Assembly (NCBI GenBank): GCA_017464045.1
Contig: JAFUEG010000347.1
Span: 1 to 24,495 of the forward strand
Direction of reading: 5' to 3'
Length of the DNA: 24,495 bases
From: Lachnospiraceae bacterium
Lineage (GTDB): Bacteria > Bacillota_A > Clostridia > Lachnospirales > Lachnospiraceae
Part shown: piece after piece, positions 15,500 to 23,470 of the stretch
How the letters are laid out: each line of letters begins with the position of its first letter
How positions within the stretch are numbered: the first letter of the stretch is position 1
Made by a program: the position numbers and the translations under genes
The notes under the pieces: generated by a model
Databases searched by the model: none
Seen by the model: only the letters and a program-made list of their open reading frames with translations
What the model was told of the DNA's origin: nothing

Positions 15500-16687
15500 A
15501 TGATTAATGAAATGTACAAGGATATGACAGGCAAAGGCTCCGTCATAAGAGAATTTTTTACATATGCCAACAAAAAGGCTGCTGAGATAGGTGCAGAAAA
15601 TATCTATAATTTTTCAATCGGAAATCCGTCTGTTCCGACACCAAAGGAATTTACCGACGGACTTATAAAGATGCTCGAGACAAAAAATCCCGTAGCACTT
15701 CACGGATACAGCCCATCTCTTGGAATAGATTCAACAAGGGAGGCGGTTGCCGTTTCTCTTAACAAAAGATTCGGTATGAATTACACCAAGGATGAAATCT
15801 TTATGACAACAGGTGCAGCAGGCGCCATAGCACATGCCATAAGATGTGTTGTTAAGGATGGTGATGAGGTTATTACCTTTGCACCTTATTTCCCTGAATA
15901 TGTACCTTACGTAACGGGAACCGGTGCCAAACTTACCGTAGTTCCTGCAGATATCGATACATTTCAGATTAATTTTGAAGAGTTTGAAAAAGCACTTAAT
16001 CCTAATGTGCAGGCAATTTTAATAAACTCTCCAAATAATCCTTCAGGTATAGTTTACTCAACCGAAACAATTAAAAAACTTGCAGCTATACTTGTTGAAA
16101 AACAGGAGGAATACGGTCACGATATCTACCTTATATCCGATGAACCTTACAGAGAAATTGTGTTTACAGGTACCGATGCGCCTTTTGTATCAGCCTTTTA
16201 TGATAACTCGATTTGCTGCTACTCTTTCAGTAAATCAGTTTCTCTTCCGGGTGAAAGAATCGGTTACGTGGCAGTCAATCCGGCATGTAAGGATGCAAAG
16301 CTTATCGTTTTGATGTGTGGACAAATTTCAAGATTTACCGGCCACAACTGCCCACCATCACTTATTCAGCTCGGTATAGAAAACATTCTTTATACCACCA
16401 GTGATCTTTCTGTTTATGAAAAGAATAAGGAAATATTATATAGAGAATTAACAAGAATAGGCTACCATGTAGTAGAACCGGGCGGTACATTTTATATGTT
16501 CCCTCGCACTCCTATAAGCGATGCAAATGAGTTCTGTTGGAAAGCCGCAAAGGAATATAACCTTATAATTGTACCGGGTGACAGCTTTAACTGTCCGGGG
16601 CATTTTAGGATTTCCTACTGTGTTACCACGGATATGGTCGAAAAATCCATACCTTTATTTGAAAAACTCTATAATTCCTACAATTAA
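15500..16687 (+). CDS. PLP-dependent aminotransferase, class I/II (AspAT-like)
   Basis: This 395-residue fold-type I aminotransferase has the pyridoxal-binding Lys in SFSKSVSLPGERIGY (about K245), the NSPNNPSGIVYS substrate and cofactor motif (about 176-187), SDEPYREI (about 214-221) and a C-terminal FRISYC with the carboxylate-binding Arg. It is predicted to transfer the amino group of an amino acid such as aspartate or alanine to 2-oxoglutarate; the donor cannot be assigned. AAGGAG lies 7-8 bases upstream. It is separated from the preceding receptor by terminator and hairpin structures and from malQ by 76 bases with its own promoter, so it is probably monocistronic. Confidence 0.92.
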   Translation: MINEMYKDMTGKGSVIREFFTYANKKAAEIGAENIYNFSIGNPSVPTPKEFTDGLIKMLETKNPVALHGYSPSLGIDSTREAVAVSLNKRFGMNYTKDEIFMTTGAAGAIAHAIRCVVKDGDEVITFAPYFPEYVPYVTGTGAKLTVVPADIDTFQINFEEFEKALNPNVQAILINSPNNPSGIVYSTETIKKLAAILVEKQEEYGHDIYLISDEPYREIVFTGTDAPFVSAFYDNSICCYSFSKSVSLPGERIGYVAVNPACKDAKLIVLMCGQISRFTGHNCPPSLIQLGIENILYTTSDLSVYEKNKEILYRELTRIGYHVVEPGGTFYMFPRTPISDANEFCWKAAKEYNLIIVPGDSFNCPGHFRISYCVTTDMVEKSIPLFEKLYNSYN

Positions 16688-16691
16688 AGCA

Positions 16692-16720
16692 TTGTTTTTT
16701 ATGTGATTTTTTTGTATAAT
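16692..16720 (+). promoter_or_regulatory. Promoter for the malQ-murI gene run
   Basis: TTGTTT (16692-16697) and TATAAT (16715-16720) are separated by exactly 17 bases, about 45 bases before the malQ start. Confidence 0.6.
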
Positions 16721-16763
16721 TTGGATTGTATGTGTAATACCAAAATCAAGGAGGATAAAAATA

Positions 16764-18308
16764 ATGGCAGAGCCTATGATAACGGGATTTAGAGAAAAAA
16801 AGCCAAAAAGATACACAGGGATTTTAGTACATCCTACTTCCTTTCCGGGACCTTACGGTATCGGAGATTTAGGTAAGGGTGCTTATGATTTTATAGATTT
16901 TCTGGAGCGTTCGGGTCTCAATACCTGGCAGGTTTTACCGCTTGGGCATACAGGCTTCGGTGACTCACCATACCAGCCGTTTTCAGCCTTTGCAGGTCAG
17001 CCGCTTATAATAAGTCTTGACCATTTAAAAGAACTGCAGCTCTTACATGACAGCGATTTTTATGATATGCCGCAGTGGAATCCTGAACAGGTTAATTACG
17101 GCGAGCTTATAGCTTTTAAGACACGTCTTTTAAAAACCGCTTATGCAAGGTTTACGGATGATGATATATCAGACGGAATTTCCACAAGCCCTGAGCTTTT
17201 GGAACAGTATAAGGGATTTTGTGAAATAAATGCGTATTGGCTTGATGATTATGCATTATTTATGGCAGGCAAGGATTATCACGAAGGTATGCCTTGGTAT
17301 ATGTGGGAGGATGATTTAAAGAAGCCTACCAAAAAGCAAAAGGAAGCCTGGATTAAAAAGCTTGAAAAAGAGATAGAATATTATAAGTTTATTCAGTTCC
17401 TATTTAATGTAGAATGGCTTAAATTAAAGAAATATGCCAATGATAAAAATATATCGATAGTCGGTGACATTCCGATATTTATGGCTTGGGACAGTGTTGA
17501 CGTGTGGGCCAATCAGAAGCTTTTCCTTCTTGACAGCGATGGCTATCCGACTGTCGTTGCAGGTGTACCACCTGATTATTTCTCAGCGACCGGTCAGCTC
17601 TGGGGCAACCCTCTTTACAATTGGAAAAAACATACCGAAACCGGCTACGAATGGTGGCTTAACCGCATCAAGCATCAGCTCACTCTTGCTGATTTCCTTC
17701 GTATCGACCATTTTAGAGGCTTTGATAAATTCTGGGCAGTTCCTTACGGTGAAGAAACTGCTATAAACGGTAAATGGGTTGAAGCACCGGGTGTAAATTT
17801 CTTTACACAGCTTGAAGCAACCCTTGGTTATCATCTTCCGATAATAGCCGAAGATTTGGGTGAAATTGATGAATCCGTAGCAGCTTTAAGAGATAAATTC
17901 GGTTTACCGGGTATGAAGATTCTTCAGTTTGCATTTGAAAATCCTGAGGAAAATGATTTCCTTCCTCATAATTTTATAAGAAACTGCGTATGTTATACCG
18001 GAACACATGATAATGACACAACTCTCGGCTGGTATAAGCATGCTTATGAGGCATCAAAGGATAAGCTTAGACGATATTTTTCAACTGACGGTAATGATAT
18101 ATGCTGGATTTTAATAAGAGCCTGCTTTGGCTCTGTTGCCAATATGGCCATAGTTCCTCTTCAGGATGTACTCTGCCTTGATTCCTGGGCACGTTTCAAT
18201 ACCCCGGGTGTCGGTGAAGGAAACTGGGCTTGGCGCTATAAGCAGGAGGCTCTTACAAACGAGCTTGCTGCAAGATTATATGAAACCTGTAAAATGTATG
18301 GAAGATAA
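16764..18308 (+). CDS. malQ: 4-alpha-glucanotransferase (GH77, amylomaltase)
   Basis: The enzyme transfers maltooligosaccharide units in glycogen and maltodextrin metabolism. Over 514 residues, the usual length for bacterial MalQ, it has the GH77 markers: TSFPGPYGIGDLG near the start, NTWQVLPLGHTGFGDSPYQ, the nucleophile Asp in RIDHFRGF (about 314-321), the acid/base Glu in EDLGE (about 362-366) and the third carboxylate in GTHDNDTTLGW (about 413). CAAGGAGG lies 8-9 bases upstream. It heads a closely packed run with plsC (18 bases later) and downstream genes. Confidence 0.96.
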   Translation: MAEPMITGFREKKPKRYTGILVHPTSFPGPYGIGDLGKGAYDFIDFLERSGLNTWQVLPLGHTGFGDSPYQPFSAFAGQPLIISLDHLKELQLLHDSDFYDMPQWNPEQVNYGELIAFKTRLLKTAYARFTDDDISDGISTSPELLEQYKGFCEINAYWLDDYALFMAGKDYHEGMPWYMWEDDLKKPTKKQKEAWIKKLEKEIEYYKFIQFLFNVEWLKLKKYANDKNISIVGDIPIFMAWDSVDVWANQKLFLLDSDGYPTVVAGVPPDYFSATGQLWGNPLYNWKKHTETGYEWWLNRIKHQLTLADFLRIDHFRGFDKFWAVPYGEETAINGKWVEAPGVNFFTQLEATLGYHLPIIAEDLGEIDESVAALRDKFGLPGMKILQFAFENPEENDFLPHNFIRNCVCYTGTHDNDTTLGWYKHAYEASKDKLRRYFSTDGNDICWILIRACFGSVANMAIVPLQDVLCLDSWARFNTPGVGEGNWAWRYKQEALTNELAARLYETCKMYGR

Positions 18309-18326
18309 TATGTTTGGAGGGGTTAT

Positions 18327-19058
18327 ATGAAGCAATTTTTAGCATATCTGGCACTGTTTTTTTCATCCTTTTTTATAGTACCTTATCACTGGTACTTAAA
18401 AAAGCTTGCTAAGACAAATCCCGATGAAGCGTGGGAGCGTTCCTACAGACTTGTAAAAGGATTTTTCAATGCTGAACTTAAGCTTGTTGGATGTAAAATA
18501 ACCGTGCTGGGGGAGGAAAATATACCAAAGGATACAGCATGCCTTTTCGTCGGAAACCACAGAAGCTACTTTGACATACTGGTTTCCCACAATACCACCG
18601 GAGGACCTGCAGGCTTTATAGCAAAAGCAGAGATGCGAAAGGTTCCGCTGCTTCGCCTCTATATGAGAGATATAGGATGTCTTTTCTTAGAGCGTGACAA
18701 CATAAAGCAGGGTCTTGAAACTATTAATAAAGGAGCTGAATTCCTTAAGCAGGGACATTCCATGATACTTTTCCCTGAAGGACACAGAAACCAGACAGAC
18801 GAATTTCTTCCTTTTAAGGAAGGCGGTTACAAGATGGCCGATAAATCCGGCTGTCCTATCGTTCCATTTGCGGTTTCCGGAACAGATTTAATATACGAAT
18901 CTGCACCGGGCAAAAAATTCACAAAGGGAAATGTAATTATCGAATACGGCAAGCCTATCTATCCAAATGATTATCCTATGAAGGAAAGAAAGGCAAAATA
19001 CAAGGAAATACCTGATATTATTAAAGATATGCGAAGAACGCATAAGATTAAAAAATAA
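18327..19058 (+). CDS. plsC: 1-acyl-sn-glycerol-3-phosphate acyltransferase (PlsC)
   Basis: The enzyme acylates lysophosphatidic acid to phosphatidic acid in membrane lipid synthesis. The 243-residue protein has an N-terminal hydrophobic segment (about 1-22) for membrane association, the catalytic HX4D motif as NHRSYFD (about 77-83), a substrate-binding block near the middle (LFLERDN) and the FPEGHRN motif (about 149-155), followed by IVPFAVSG. GGAGGGG lies about 7 bases upstream. Acyl chain preference is unknown. It sits between malQ and an uncharacterised membrane protein, probably on one transcript. Confidence 0.94.
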   Translation: MKQFLAYLALFFSSFFIVPYHWYLKKLAKTNPDEAWERSYRLVKGFFNAELKLVGCKITVLGEENIPKDTACLFVGNHRSYFDILVSHNTTGGPAGFIAKAEMRKVPLLRLYMRDIGCLFLERDNIKQGLETINKGAEFLKQGHSMILFPEGHRNQTDEFLPFKEGGYKMADKSGCPIVPFAVSGTDLIYESAPGKKFTKGNVIIEYGKPIYPNDYPMKERKAKYKEIPDIIKDMRRTHKIKK

Positions 19059-19076
19059 CAATGGAGGATCAACAAT

Positions 19077-19682
19077 ATGCCTTGGTGGGGAATATTACTA
19101 ATAGTTATCGTAGTTGCATTGGGAATACTATTTGCACTATATAAGGTAGGAGACAAGCTCCAAAAGAAACAGATTGAACAAAAGGAACAGATGGCTGATG
19201 CAGCTCAGCCTGCTACTATGCTTATCATAGATAAAAAATACCTGCCCATGAAGGACGCAGGCCTGCCTAAAATGGTTATGGAACAGACTCCTAAGAAATA
19301 TCACAAGGCTAAGCTTCCTATCGTAAAGGCAAAGGTCGGTCCACAGATTATGAACTTTATATGTGACGATGCCATATTTGAAGATGTACCTACCAAGGGT
19401 GAGGTTAAGGCCATGGTAAGCGGCATCTACATAGTAAGCGTTAAGAGCGTCAGAGGTAAGAAAAAAGCCGCTCAGGTTGAGGAAGAAACAAACGGCAAGA
19501 AAAAGAAGAAGAGCATGCGTCAGCGTATGCAGCAGCGTCAGGCTGAATACCAGAAGCAGATTAATGATGAAATATTAGCTAAGAAGCAAAATAAAGCTAA
19601 AGGTATAGATCAGGAAAAGACAAAAGAACAAATTAAGAAAGAAAAAGAAAGAGCTAAGAAGATTAAAGATGGAATCAAATAA
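19077..19682 (+). CDS. Uncharacterised membrane protein with lysine-rich tail
   Basis: I do not recognise the family. The 201 residues have an N-terminal membrane helix (about 4-22), a small folded part (about 45-125, LIIDKKYLPMKDAGLPKMVM through GEVKAMVSGIYIVSVKSVRG), and a highly charged tail (about 128-201) rich in Lys, Gln and Glu that is probably helical. The basic tail would be cytoplasmic by the positive-inside rule and could contact nucleic acid or acidic lipids, but no function can be assigned. GGAGG lies upstream. Its last 14 bases overlap the start of the CPBP protease gene, and it follows plsC by 18 bases. Confidence 0.8.
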   Translation: MPWWGILLIVIVVALGILFALYKVGDKLQKKQIEQKEQMADAAQPATMLIIDKKYLPMKDAGLPKMVMEQTPKKYHKAKLPIVKAKVGPQIMNFICDDAIFEDVPTKGEVKAMVSGIYIVSVKSVRGKKKAAQVEEETNGKKKKKSMRQRMQQRQAEYQKQINDEILAKKQNKAKGIDQEKTKEQIKKEKERAKKIKDGIK

Positions 19683-20514
19683 TCGAACCAGGAATATAAT
19701 AAATATATTCGTACCATGTGTAATTGCTATGCTCCTTCAGGTTGTAACCGTCTTTGGTGATATTGTTGCAATATTTATAAAAAATTGTGTATCAAATGAA
19801 AAAACCGTTGCATCAAGAACCATTGAAACCATCATGTCTCAGGATTACAACCAGCCAATGAACAAAGCAGTTATTTCGGCAGTTCAGTTTATCCTGTATA
19901 TATTGGTCTTCGGACTATGGTATTACAAACTTAAAAAGCCTTCTGTTAAAGAAGGCTTTTTTGGCATTATCAAACCGCCTATAATAATATTTCTTATAAC
20001 AGCCGGTATTGCCGGACAATTTTTTGTTGACAGCATCCTTTCACTTATCCGACCGGTATTCAAATCGGCATTTTCAGCATATGATGATTTAGTGGAAAAT
20101 GTAACCGGTGTATCCTCCTCCTGGCTTATGCTGGTGGCTGTATTTTTACTGGCACCCATTGCAGAGGAGATTTTGTTCCGCGGACTTACCCTTACATATG
20201 CAAAAAGATGTATGCCTGTCACACTTGCTATAATTATTCAGGCACTTATCTTCGGAGTCTACCACGGTAATATAATCCAAGGCATATATGCATTTTTGCT
20301 TGGCATGCTTATAGGCTTTTTAGTACATAAAACAGATAATCTGCTTGCCGGAATTGTATTTCATATAGCTCTTAATGTAAGCATTATGGCTGTGCCAAGA
20401 GGACTGTTTAGCAGCATGACATCCCGCATTTTGACAGTCTGCATATCAACTGTTATACTTGCAGTGAGTGTTATTTTAGTTTTTAAAATCAAAAGGAAGG
20501 GGAAACAAATATGA
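19669..20514 (+). CDS. CPBP-family intramembrane metalloprotease (CAAX-like)
   Basis: This polytopic membrane protein of 281 residues has the three CPBP motifs: EEILFRG (166-172), FGVYHGN with H199, and FHIALN with H232. These carry the residues that in Rce1-type enzymes form the active site. Bacterial members cleave membrane or bacteriocin-related substrates; the substrate here is unknown. The start at 19669 has only a weak ribosome site and overlaps the previous gene by 14 bases, suggesting translational coupling. A terminator-like hairpin lies inside the coding region at 19933-19962. The stop overlaps the murI start by 4 bases. Confidence 0.9.
   Translation: MESNNRTRNIINIFVPCVIAMLLQVVTVFGDIVAIFIKNCVSNEKTVASRTIETIMSQDYNQPMNKAVISAVQFILYILVFGLWYYKLKKPSVKEGFFGIIKPPIIIFLITAGIAGQFFVDSILSLIRPVFKSAFSAYDDLVENVTGVSSSWLMLVAVFLLAPIAEEILFRGLTLTYAKRCMPVTLAIIIQALIFGVYHGNIIQGIYAFLLGMLIGFLVHKTDNLLAGIVFHIALNVSIMAVPRGLFSSMTSRILTVCISTVILAVSVILVFKIKRKGKQI
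19933..19962 (+). terminator. Terminator-shaped hairpin inside the CPBP coding region
   Basis: AAAAAGCCTTC (19933-19943) and GAAGGCTTTTT (19951-19961) form a perfect 11-bp stem with a 7-base loop, followed by a run of six T that includes the last stem bases. This is an ideal intrinsic terminator in the sense direction, yet it is in the middle of an open gene, encoding about LKKPSVKEGFFG. Translating ribosomes would normally mask it. Confidence 0.55.
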
Positions 20515-21314
20515 ACGCTTCGATAGGTGTTTTTGACTCCGGTGTCGGCGGCTTAACGGTAGTTCGTGAGCTGATGCGCCAGCTTCCAAGTGAAAATGTA
20601 ATATACTTTGGCGATACCGCACGAGTACCGTACGGAAGTAAATCCAAAAATACAATATTGAAATTTTCCAGACAGATTGTCCGTTTTTTACGTACCAAGA
20701 ATGTCAAGGCAATTGTCGTTGCCTGCAACACCGCCAGCGCACTTGCCCTTGAAGATATGCGTGACGAAATAGATATCCCCGTTATCGGTGTGGTCAGACC
20801 GGGTGCAAAAATGGCAGTCGAAAAAACGAAGACCAAACATGTAGGCGTAATCGGAACTGAAGCAACCATAAAATCAGGTATATATACGGATTATATAAGG
20901 CAACTCGATGAGGAGGTAACTGTAATAGGTAAAGCCTGCCCTTTGTTTTGTCCACTTGTTGAGGAAGGTCTTTTAGAAGACCGAATCACAGATGACATGA
21001 TAGACAGATATCTTTCAGAAATTAAACCATATAATGTTGACTCACTTGTATTAGGCTGTACTCACTACCCTCTTTTATTTAATCCTATCAAGAGATATAT
21101 GGGTGATGGTGTAACACTTATAAATCCTGCCTACGAAACAGCCAAAGAATTAAAACAAATACTTGATGAAAAGGGACTTTTAAACAGCAGAAGCAACATT
21201 CCTTCCTACGATTTTTATGTAAGTGACGGAATGGATAAATTCAAAGCATTTGCAGACAGAGTCCTTCCTATAAACGTAGATACAGTAAACGTAATTGATA
21301 TAGAGAGTTACTAA
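20511..21314 (+). CDS. murI: Glutamate racemase MurI
   Basis: The enzyme makes D-glutamate for peptidoglycan. The 267-residue protein has FDSGVGGLTV with D9 at the start, FGDTARVPYGSKS (about 33-45), the first catalytic Cys in ACNTASALA (C72) and the second in LGCTHYPLL (C183), as in all cofactor-independent glutamate racemases. AGGAAGGGG lies upstream and the start overlaps the CPBP stop by 4 bases (ATGA). It is the last gene of the malQ-plsC-CPBP run; expression may depend on readthrough of the hairpin at 19933. A long hairpin at 21394-21519 follows. Confidence 0.96.
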   Translation: MNASIGVFDSGVGGLTVVRELMRQLPSENVIYFGDTARVPYGSKSKNTILKFSRQIVRFLRTKNVKAIVVACNTASALALEDMRDEIDIPVIGVVRPGAKMAVEKTKTKHVGVIGTEATIKSGIYTDYIRQLDEEVTVIGKACPLFCPLVEEGLLEDRITDDMIDRYLSEIKPYNVDSLVLGCTHYPLLFNPIKRYMGDGVTLINPAYETAKELKQILDEKGLLNSRSNIPSYDFYVSDGMDKFKAFADRVLPINVDTVNVIDIESY

Positions 21315-21393
21315 TATGACAGGAACGGACAATTATATTGCATGGTATAAAACAGATTTCGTGTAGATAATATGTGTCATATACGCGCAGCGT

Positions 21394-21519
21394 GTCGGTT
21401 ATGTGGCGATGTAAAAATAAGGAGTACCGAAAAGTTGCTAAGCAAAGCGTCAGCGTCAGCGAGCTTTGCGTGTAACTATTTCGGTACTCCTTATTTTTAT
21501 ACCATACTACACAACCGAC
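21394..21519. terminator. Long two-strand hairpin between convergent murI and the secreted-protein gene
   Basis: A 21-bp perfect arm (21412-21432, TAAAAATAAGGAGTACCGAA followed by A) pairs with 21479-21499, extended by AGTT/AACT. It is capped by GCAAAGC/GCTTTGC (21442-21448 with 21463-21469) and closed outside by GTCGGTT/AACCGAC (21394-21400 with 21513-21519). T/A-rich flanks on both sides suit a bidirectional terminator for the two converging genes. A second pairing is possible between TGGTATAAA near 21342 and TTTATACCA near 21497. Confidence 0.75.
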
Positions 21520-21538
21520 CTAACTGCATATCTTAATT

Positions 21539-22669
21539 TTAGTATGCGTTCGCGAAGCCGTATGGTACTTCATCGAGCATGTTACCGTCTTTATCATAAA
21601 GTCTGAACAATGTCAGGTAGTAGCCGTACTGTGGCTGCCAAACTGTCCACATAGTCTTGCCGTCTTCAGGAGTAGGTCCTGCTGCAAGAGTAATCTTACC
21701 TGTTGCATGTACCCATGGTGTTGGTGAGCCTGCTGCAAGAAGACTTAAATCCATAACAAACATTTCATACTGATATTCCTGATTCGGATTATCGTAGGAT
21801 TCAAATCCGATAAGATATCCGCCGCCTTCGTAAGGCATCTGGCATATCTGCTTTATTCCTGAACCGGTCTTAACATACGGAGTACCGAAGCTCGCTGATA
21901 TCTCACACTTTTCATGTCCCACTATTCTTGCCTGACATATGAAGATATAATTTCCCGACTTTGATGGAGTGTACTTAATCCACTCATTATTTAAGGTCCA
22001 TGGACTTGCCTCTTTCCACACACCTTCACTTTCCTCACATACAAGCCATCTGAATTCCATATCCTTTATACTATCATGACTAAATTCTTTCTCATAAACC
22101 ATACCTGCAGTTATGGACGGTGAGGTGCTTGCACAATAAATTCCGGATGTTGTAATCCAGCTGGATTTACTTATATCATTATCACCTCTAAAACTTACAA
22201 CGGCTCTGTTAACATTGTCATCCTCATCATACATTTTAGTTATTATAGGTTCTTTATCTTTTTCTCTAAATGATTCATCAACTTTATGTCCATCAGAACT
22301 ATAATTTGTCTCCTTAAAATCAAGACCGTTTTCATTATAAATTTTACTCGTTTTTATATTTCCCGATTTATCATACTGTGTATCTTTAGTTAAATGTCCG
22401 TTTGAATCATATTCATTAATAGCATAATATGAAATATTTCCTGATTCATCATACACTGTAGATTTAATTAAATGTCCATTTGAATCATATTCATTAATAG
22501 CATACCAACCACTATCAATTTGTATTGTTTCCGTTCTGCCTTCAGCCTTTGTTAAATCTTCCTCAACAATATCAATCTCTTCCGCACGCGAATTTATACC
22601 TGCAAATCCGCTTCCTGCAACAAGCATCGCGCCACATACAGCGGCTACCACAAATTTCTTTAACCTCAT
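21539..22669 (-). CDS. Secreted protein with tandem 26-residue YD-like repeats
   Basis: I do not recognise a characterised family. The 376 residues start with a signal peptide (basic MRLKK, hydrophobic 6-24, likely cleavage near SRA at about 28). Then come tandem repeats with YDSNGHL and YDESGNI (about 50-125), resembling the YD/RHS-type and variant MORN-type secreted repeats, and a C-terminal part (about 150-376) rich in Trp, Tyr and Gly that looks like beta-sandwich modules. Two repeats are nearly identical in DNA (22391-22426 and 22469-22504, one difference in 36), pointing to recent duplication. GGAGG precedes the start. It is convergent with murI. Role at the cell surface is inferred only. 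Confidence 0.8.
   Translation of the reverse strand: MRLKKFVVAAVCGAMLVAGSGFAGINSRAEEIDIVEEDLTKAEGRTETIQIDSGWYAINEYDSNGHLIKSTVYDESGNISYYAINEYDSNGHLTKDTQYDKSGNIKTSKIYNENGLDFKETNYSSDGHKVDESFREKDKEPIITKMYDEDDNVNRAVVSFRGDNDISKSSWITTSGIYCASTSPSITAGMVYEKEFSHDSIKDMEFRWLVCEESEGVWKEASPWTLNNEWIKYTPSKSGNYIFICQARIVGHEKCEISASFGTPYVKTGSGIKQICQMPYEGGGYLIGFESYDNPNQEYQYEMFVMDLSLLAAGSPTPWVHATGKITLAAGPTPEDGKTMWTVWQPQYGYYLTLFRLYDKDGNMLDEVPYGFANAY
22391..22504 (-). repeat. Near-identical direct repeat pair inside the secreted-protein gene
   Basis: Bases 22391-22426 and 22469-22504 differ at one position over 36 and are offset by 78 bases, exactly 26 codons. They encode YAINEYDSNGHL twice. Confidence 0.85.
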
Positions 22670-22703
22670 AATTTTTCCTCCTGATTTTTGTTTGCCTTTT
22701 TAC

Positions 22704-22769
22704 TTACTATGCGTTTTTACATACTTTTCAAAAATATGTGTCTACTTTTTGTTGACTAGTGCATAGTAA
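22704..22769. promoter_or_regulatory. Inverted repeat upstream of the secreted-protein gene
   Basis: TTACTATGC (22704-22712) and GCATAGTAA (22761-22769) are perfect 9-bp inverted copies 48 bases apart, between the secreted gene and its candidate promoter. They could be a paired operator or a large leader hairpin. Confidence 0.4.
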
Positions 22770-22777
22770 TATATCCC

Positions 22778-22809
22778 ATTGTACCCCCCCCTGAGTATTT
22801 TCTGCAACA
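22778..22809 (-). promoter_or_regulatory. Candidate promoter with a G8 tract in the spacer
   Basis: On the minus strand TTGCAG and TACAAT are 18 bases apart, and the last 8 spacer bases are an uninterrupted G run (C run at 22784-22791). A weak promoter on paper; the homopolymer is what makes it notable. Confidence 0.3.
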
Positions 22810-22902
22810 ATAGAATTTAGTGTATTTTGTATTTTCAGAATTTGTACGAGATAGAGCGTGTTTATTTTTTCGTATAAGTTCGCGACTTTACCTGTATTAT
22901 TC

Positions 22903-22931
22903 TTGAAAATAGTATTTTTTTAAAGTATAAT
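22903..22931 (+). promoter_or_regulatory. Promoter for the DUF1934-methyltransferase pair
   Basis: TTGAAA (22903-22908) and TATAAT (22926-22931) are exactly 17 bases apart. Transcription would begin near 22938, leaving a leader of about 100 bases. Confidence 0.65.
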
Positions 22932-22956
22932 TATCACATATATTTTAAAGAAAAAT

Positions 22957-23013
22957 GTGACAGAGTGCCTGTCTGCTGTCACCCGCCGAGTTAAGGCAAC
23001 TGTCGCATGTCAC
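22957..23013 (+). other. Structured 5' leader of the DUF1934 transcript
   Basis: GTGACA (22957-22962) pairs with TGTCAC (23008-23013), with inner pairing TGCC/GGCA (22966-22969 with 22995-22998). The motif TGTC/GTCAC recurs several times, allowing alternative pairings. It begins about 20 bases after the predicted transcription start. It matches no riboswitch class I know. Confidence 0.4.
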
Positions 23014-23038
23014 TTTCCATTATATTTTTGAGGTTTTT

Positions 23039-23470
23039 ATGCGCGTTAAAATAATTATAGAAAGTACAGACCAGGATGGTTTAAAAAATAAAAGTGAAAA
23101 TACTGCCGTGATATTTAAGGATAAAGGCGGCTATAGGTTAACCTATAGCGAAGACCTTTCCGGCGAAGGGGTTTTAACTAAAACAACGATGTATGTTTCA
23201 CCAACAGAGCTTCGAATCATAAGACGTGGTGAACTTGTAACAGACTTTATCTACGGTGAATCGTTGACTCACAACACAACATATGAAACGCCCTTTGGTA
23301 AGATTCCTGTTACACTTATTACTGAAAGCTATGAGTATATCGATCTGCTTCACGAACCGGAAACCGGTATAAGCATAAGCTCATCTTATACGCTTGATAT
23401 GGGTGATTCTTTGACTCCCCCTTCAAATATGAGCATGATGATAAATATAAAAAAGGAGAACAAAGTATGA
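23039..23470 (+). CDS. DUF1934 (YwiB-like) beta-barrel protein
   Basis: This 143-residue protein matches the DUF1934/YwiB family, small calycin-like beta-barrels of unknown biochemical function. Visible features are alternating strands (KIIIESTDQDG at the start, GGYRLTYSED, EGVLTKTTMYVSPTELRIIRRGELVTDFIYGE) and the family-typical TPFGKIPVTLITESYEY and SISSSYTLDMGD. YwiB genes often precede argS; here the next gene is a methyltransferase, overlapping by 4 bases (ATGA). The start has GAGG 6 bases upstream and a structured leader before it. Confidence 0.85.
   Translation: MRVKIIIESTDQDGLKNKSENTAVIFKDKGGYRLTYSEDLSGEGVLTKTTMYVSPTELRIIRRGELVTDFIYGESLTHNTTYETPFGKIPVTLITESYEYIDLLHEPETGISISSSYTLDMGDSLTPPSNMSMMINIKKENKV

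Noticed and set aside
22391..22504. CRISPR array
   Set aside because: Only two long repeats, in frame with a secreted protein and with a spacing of whole codons; no spacers of CRISPR type and no cas genes.
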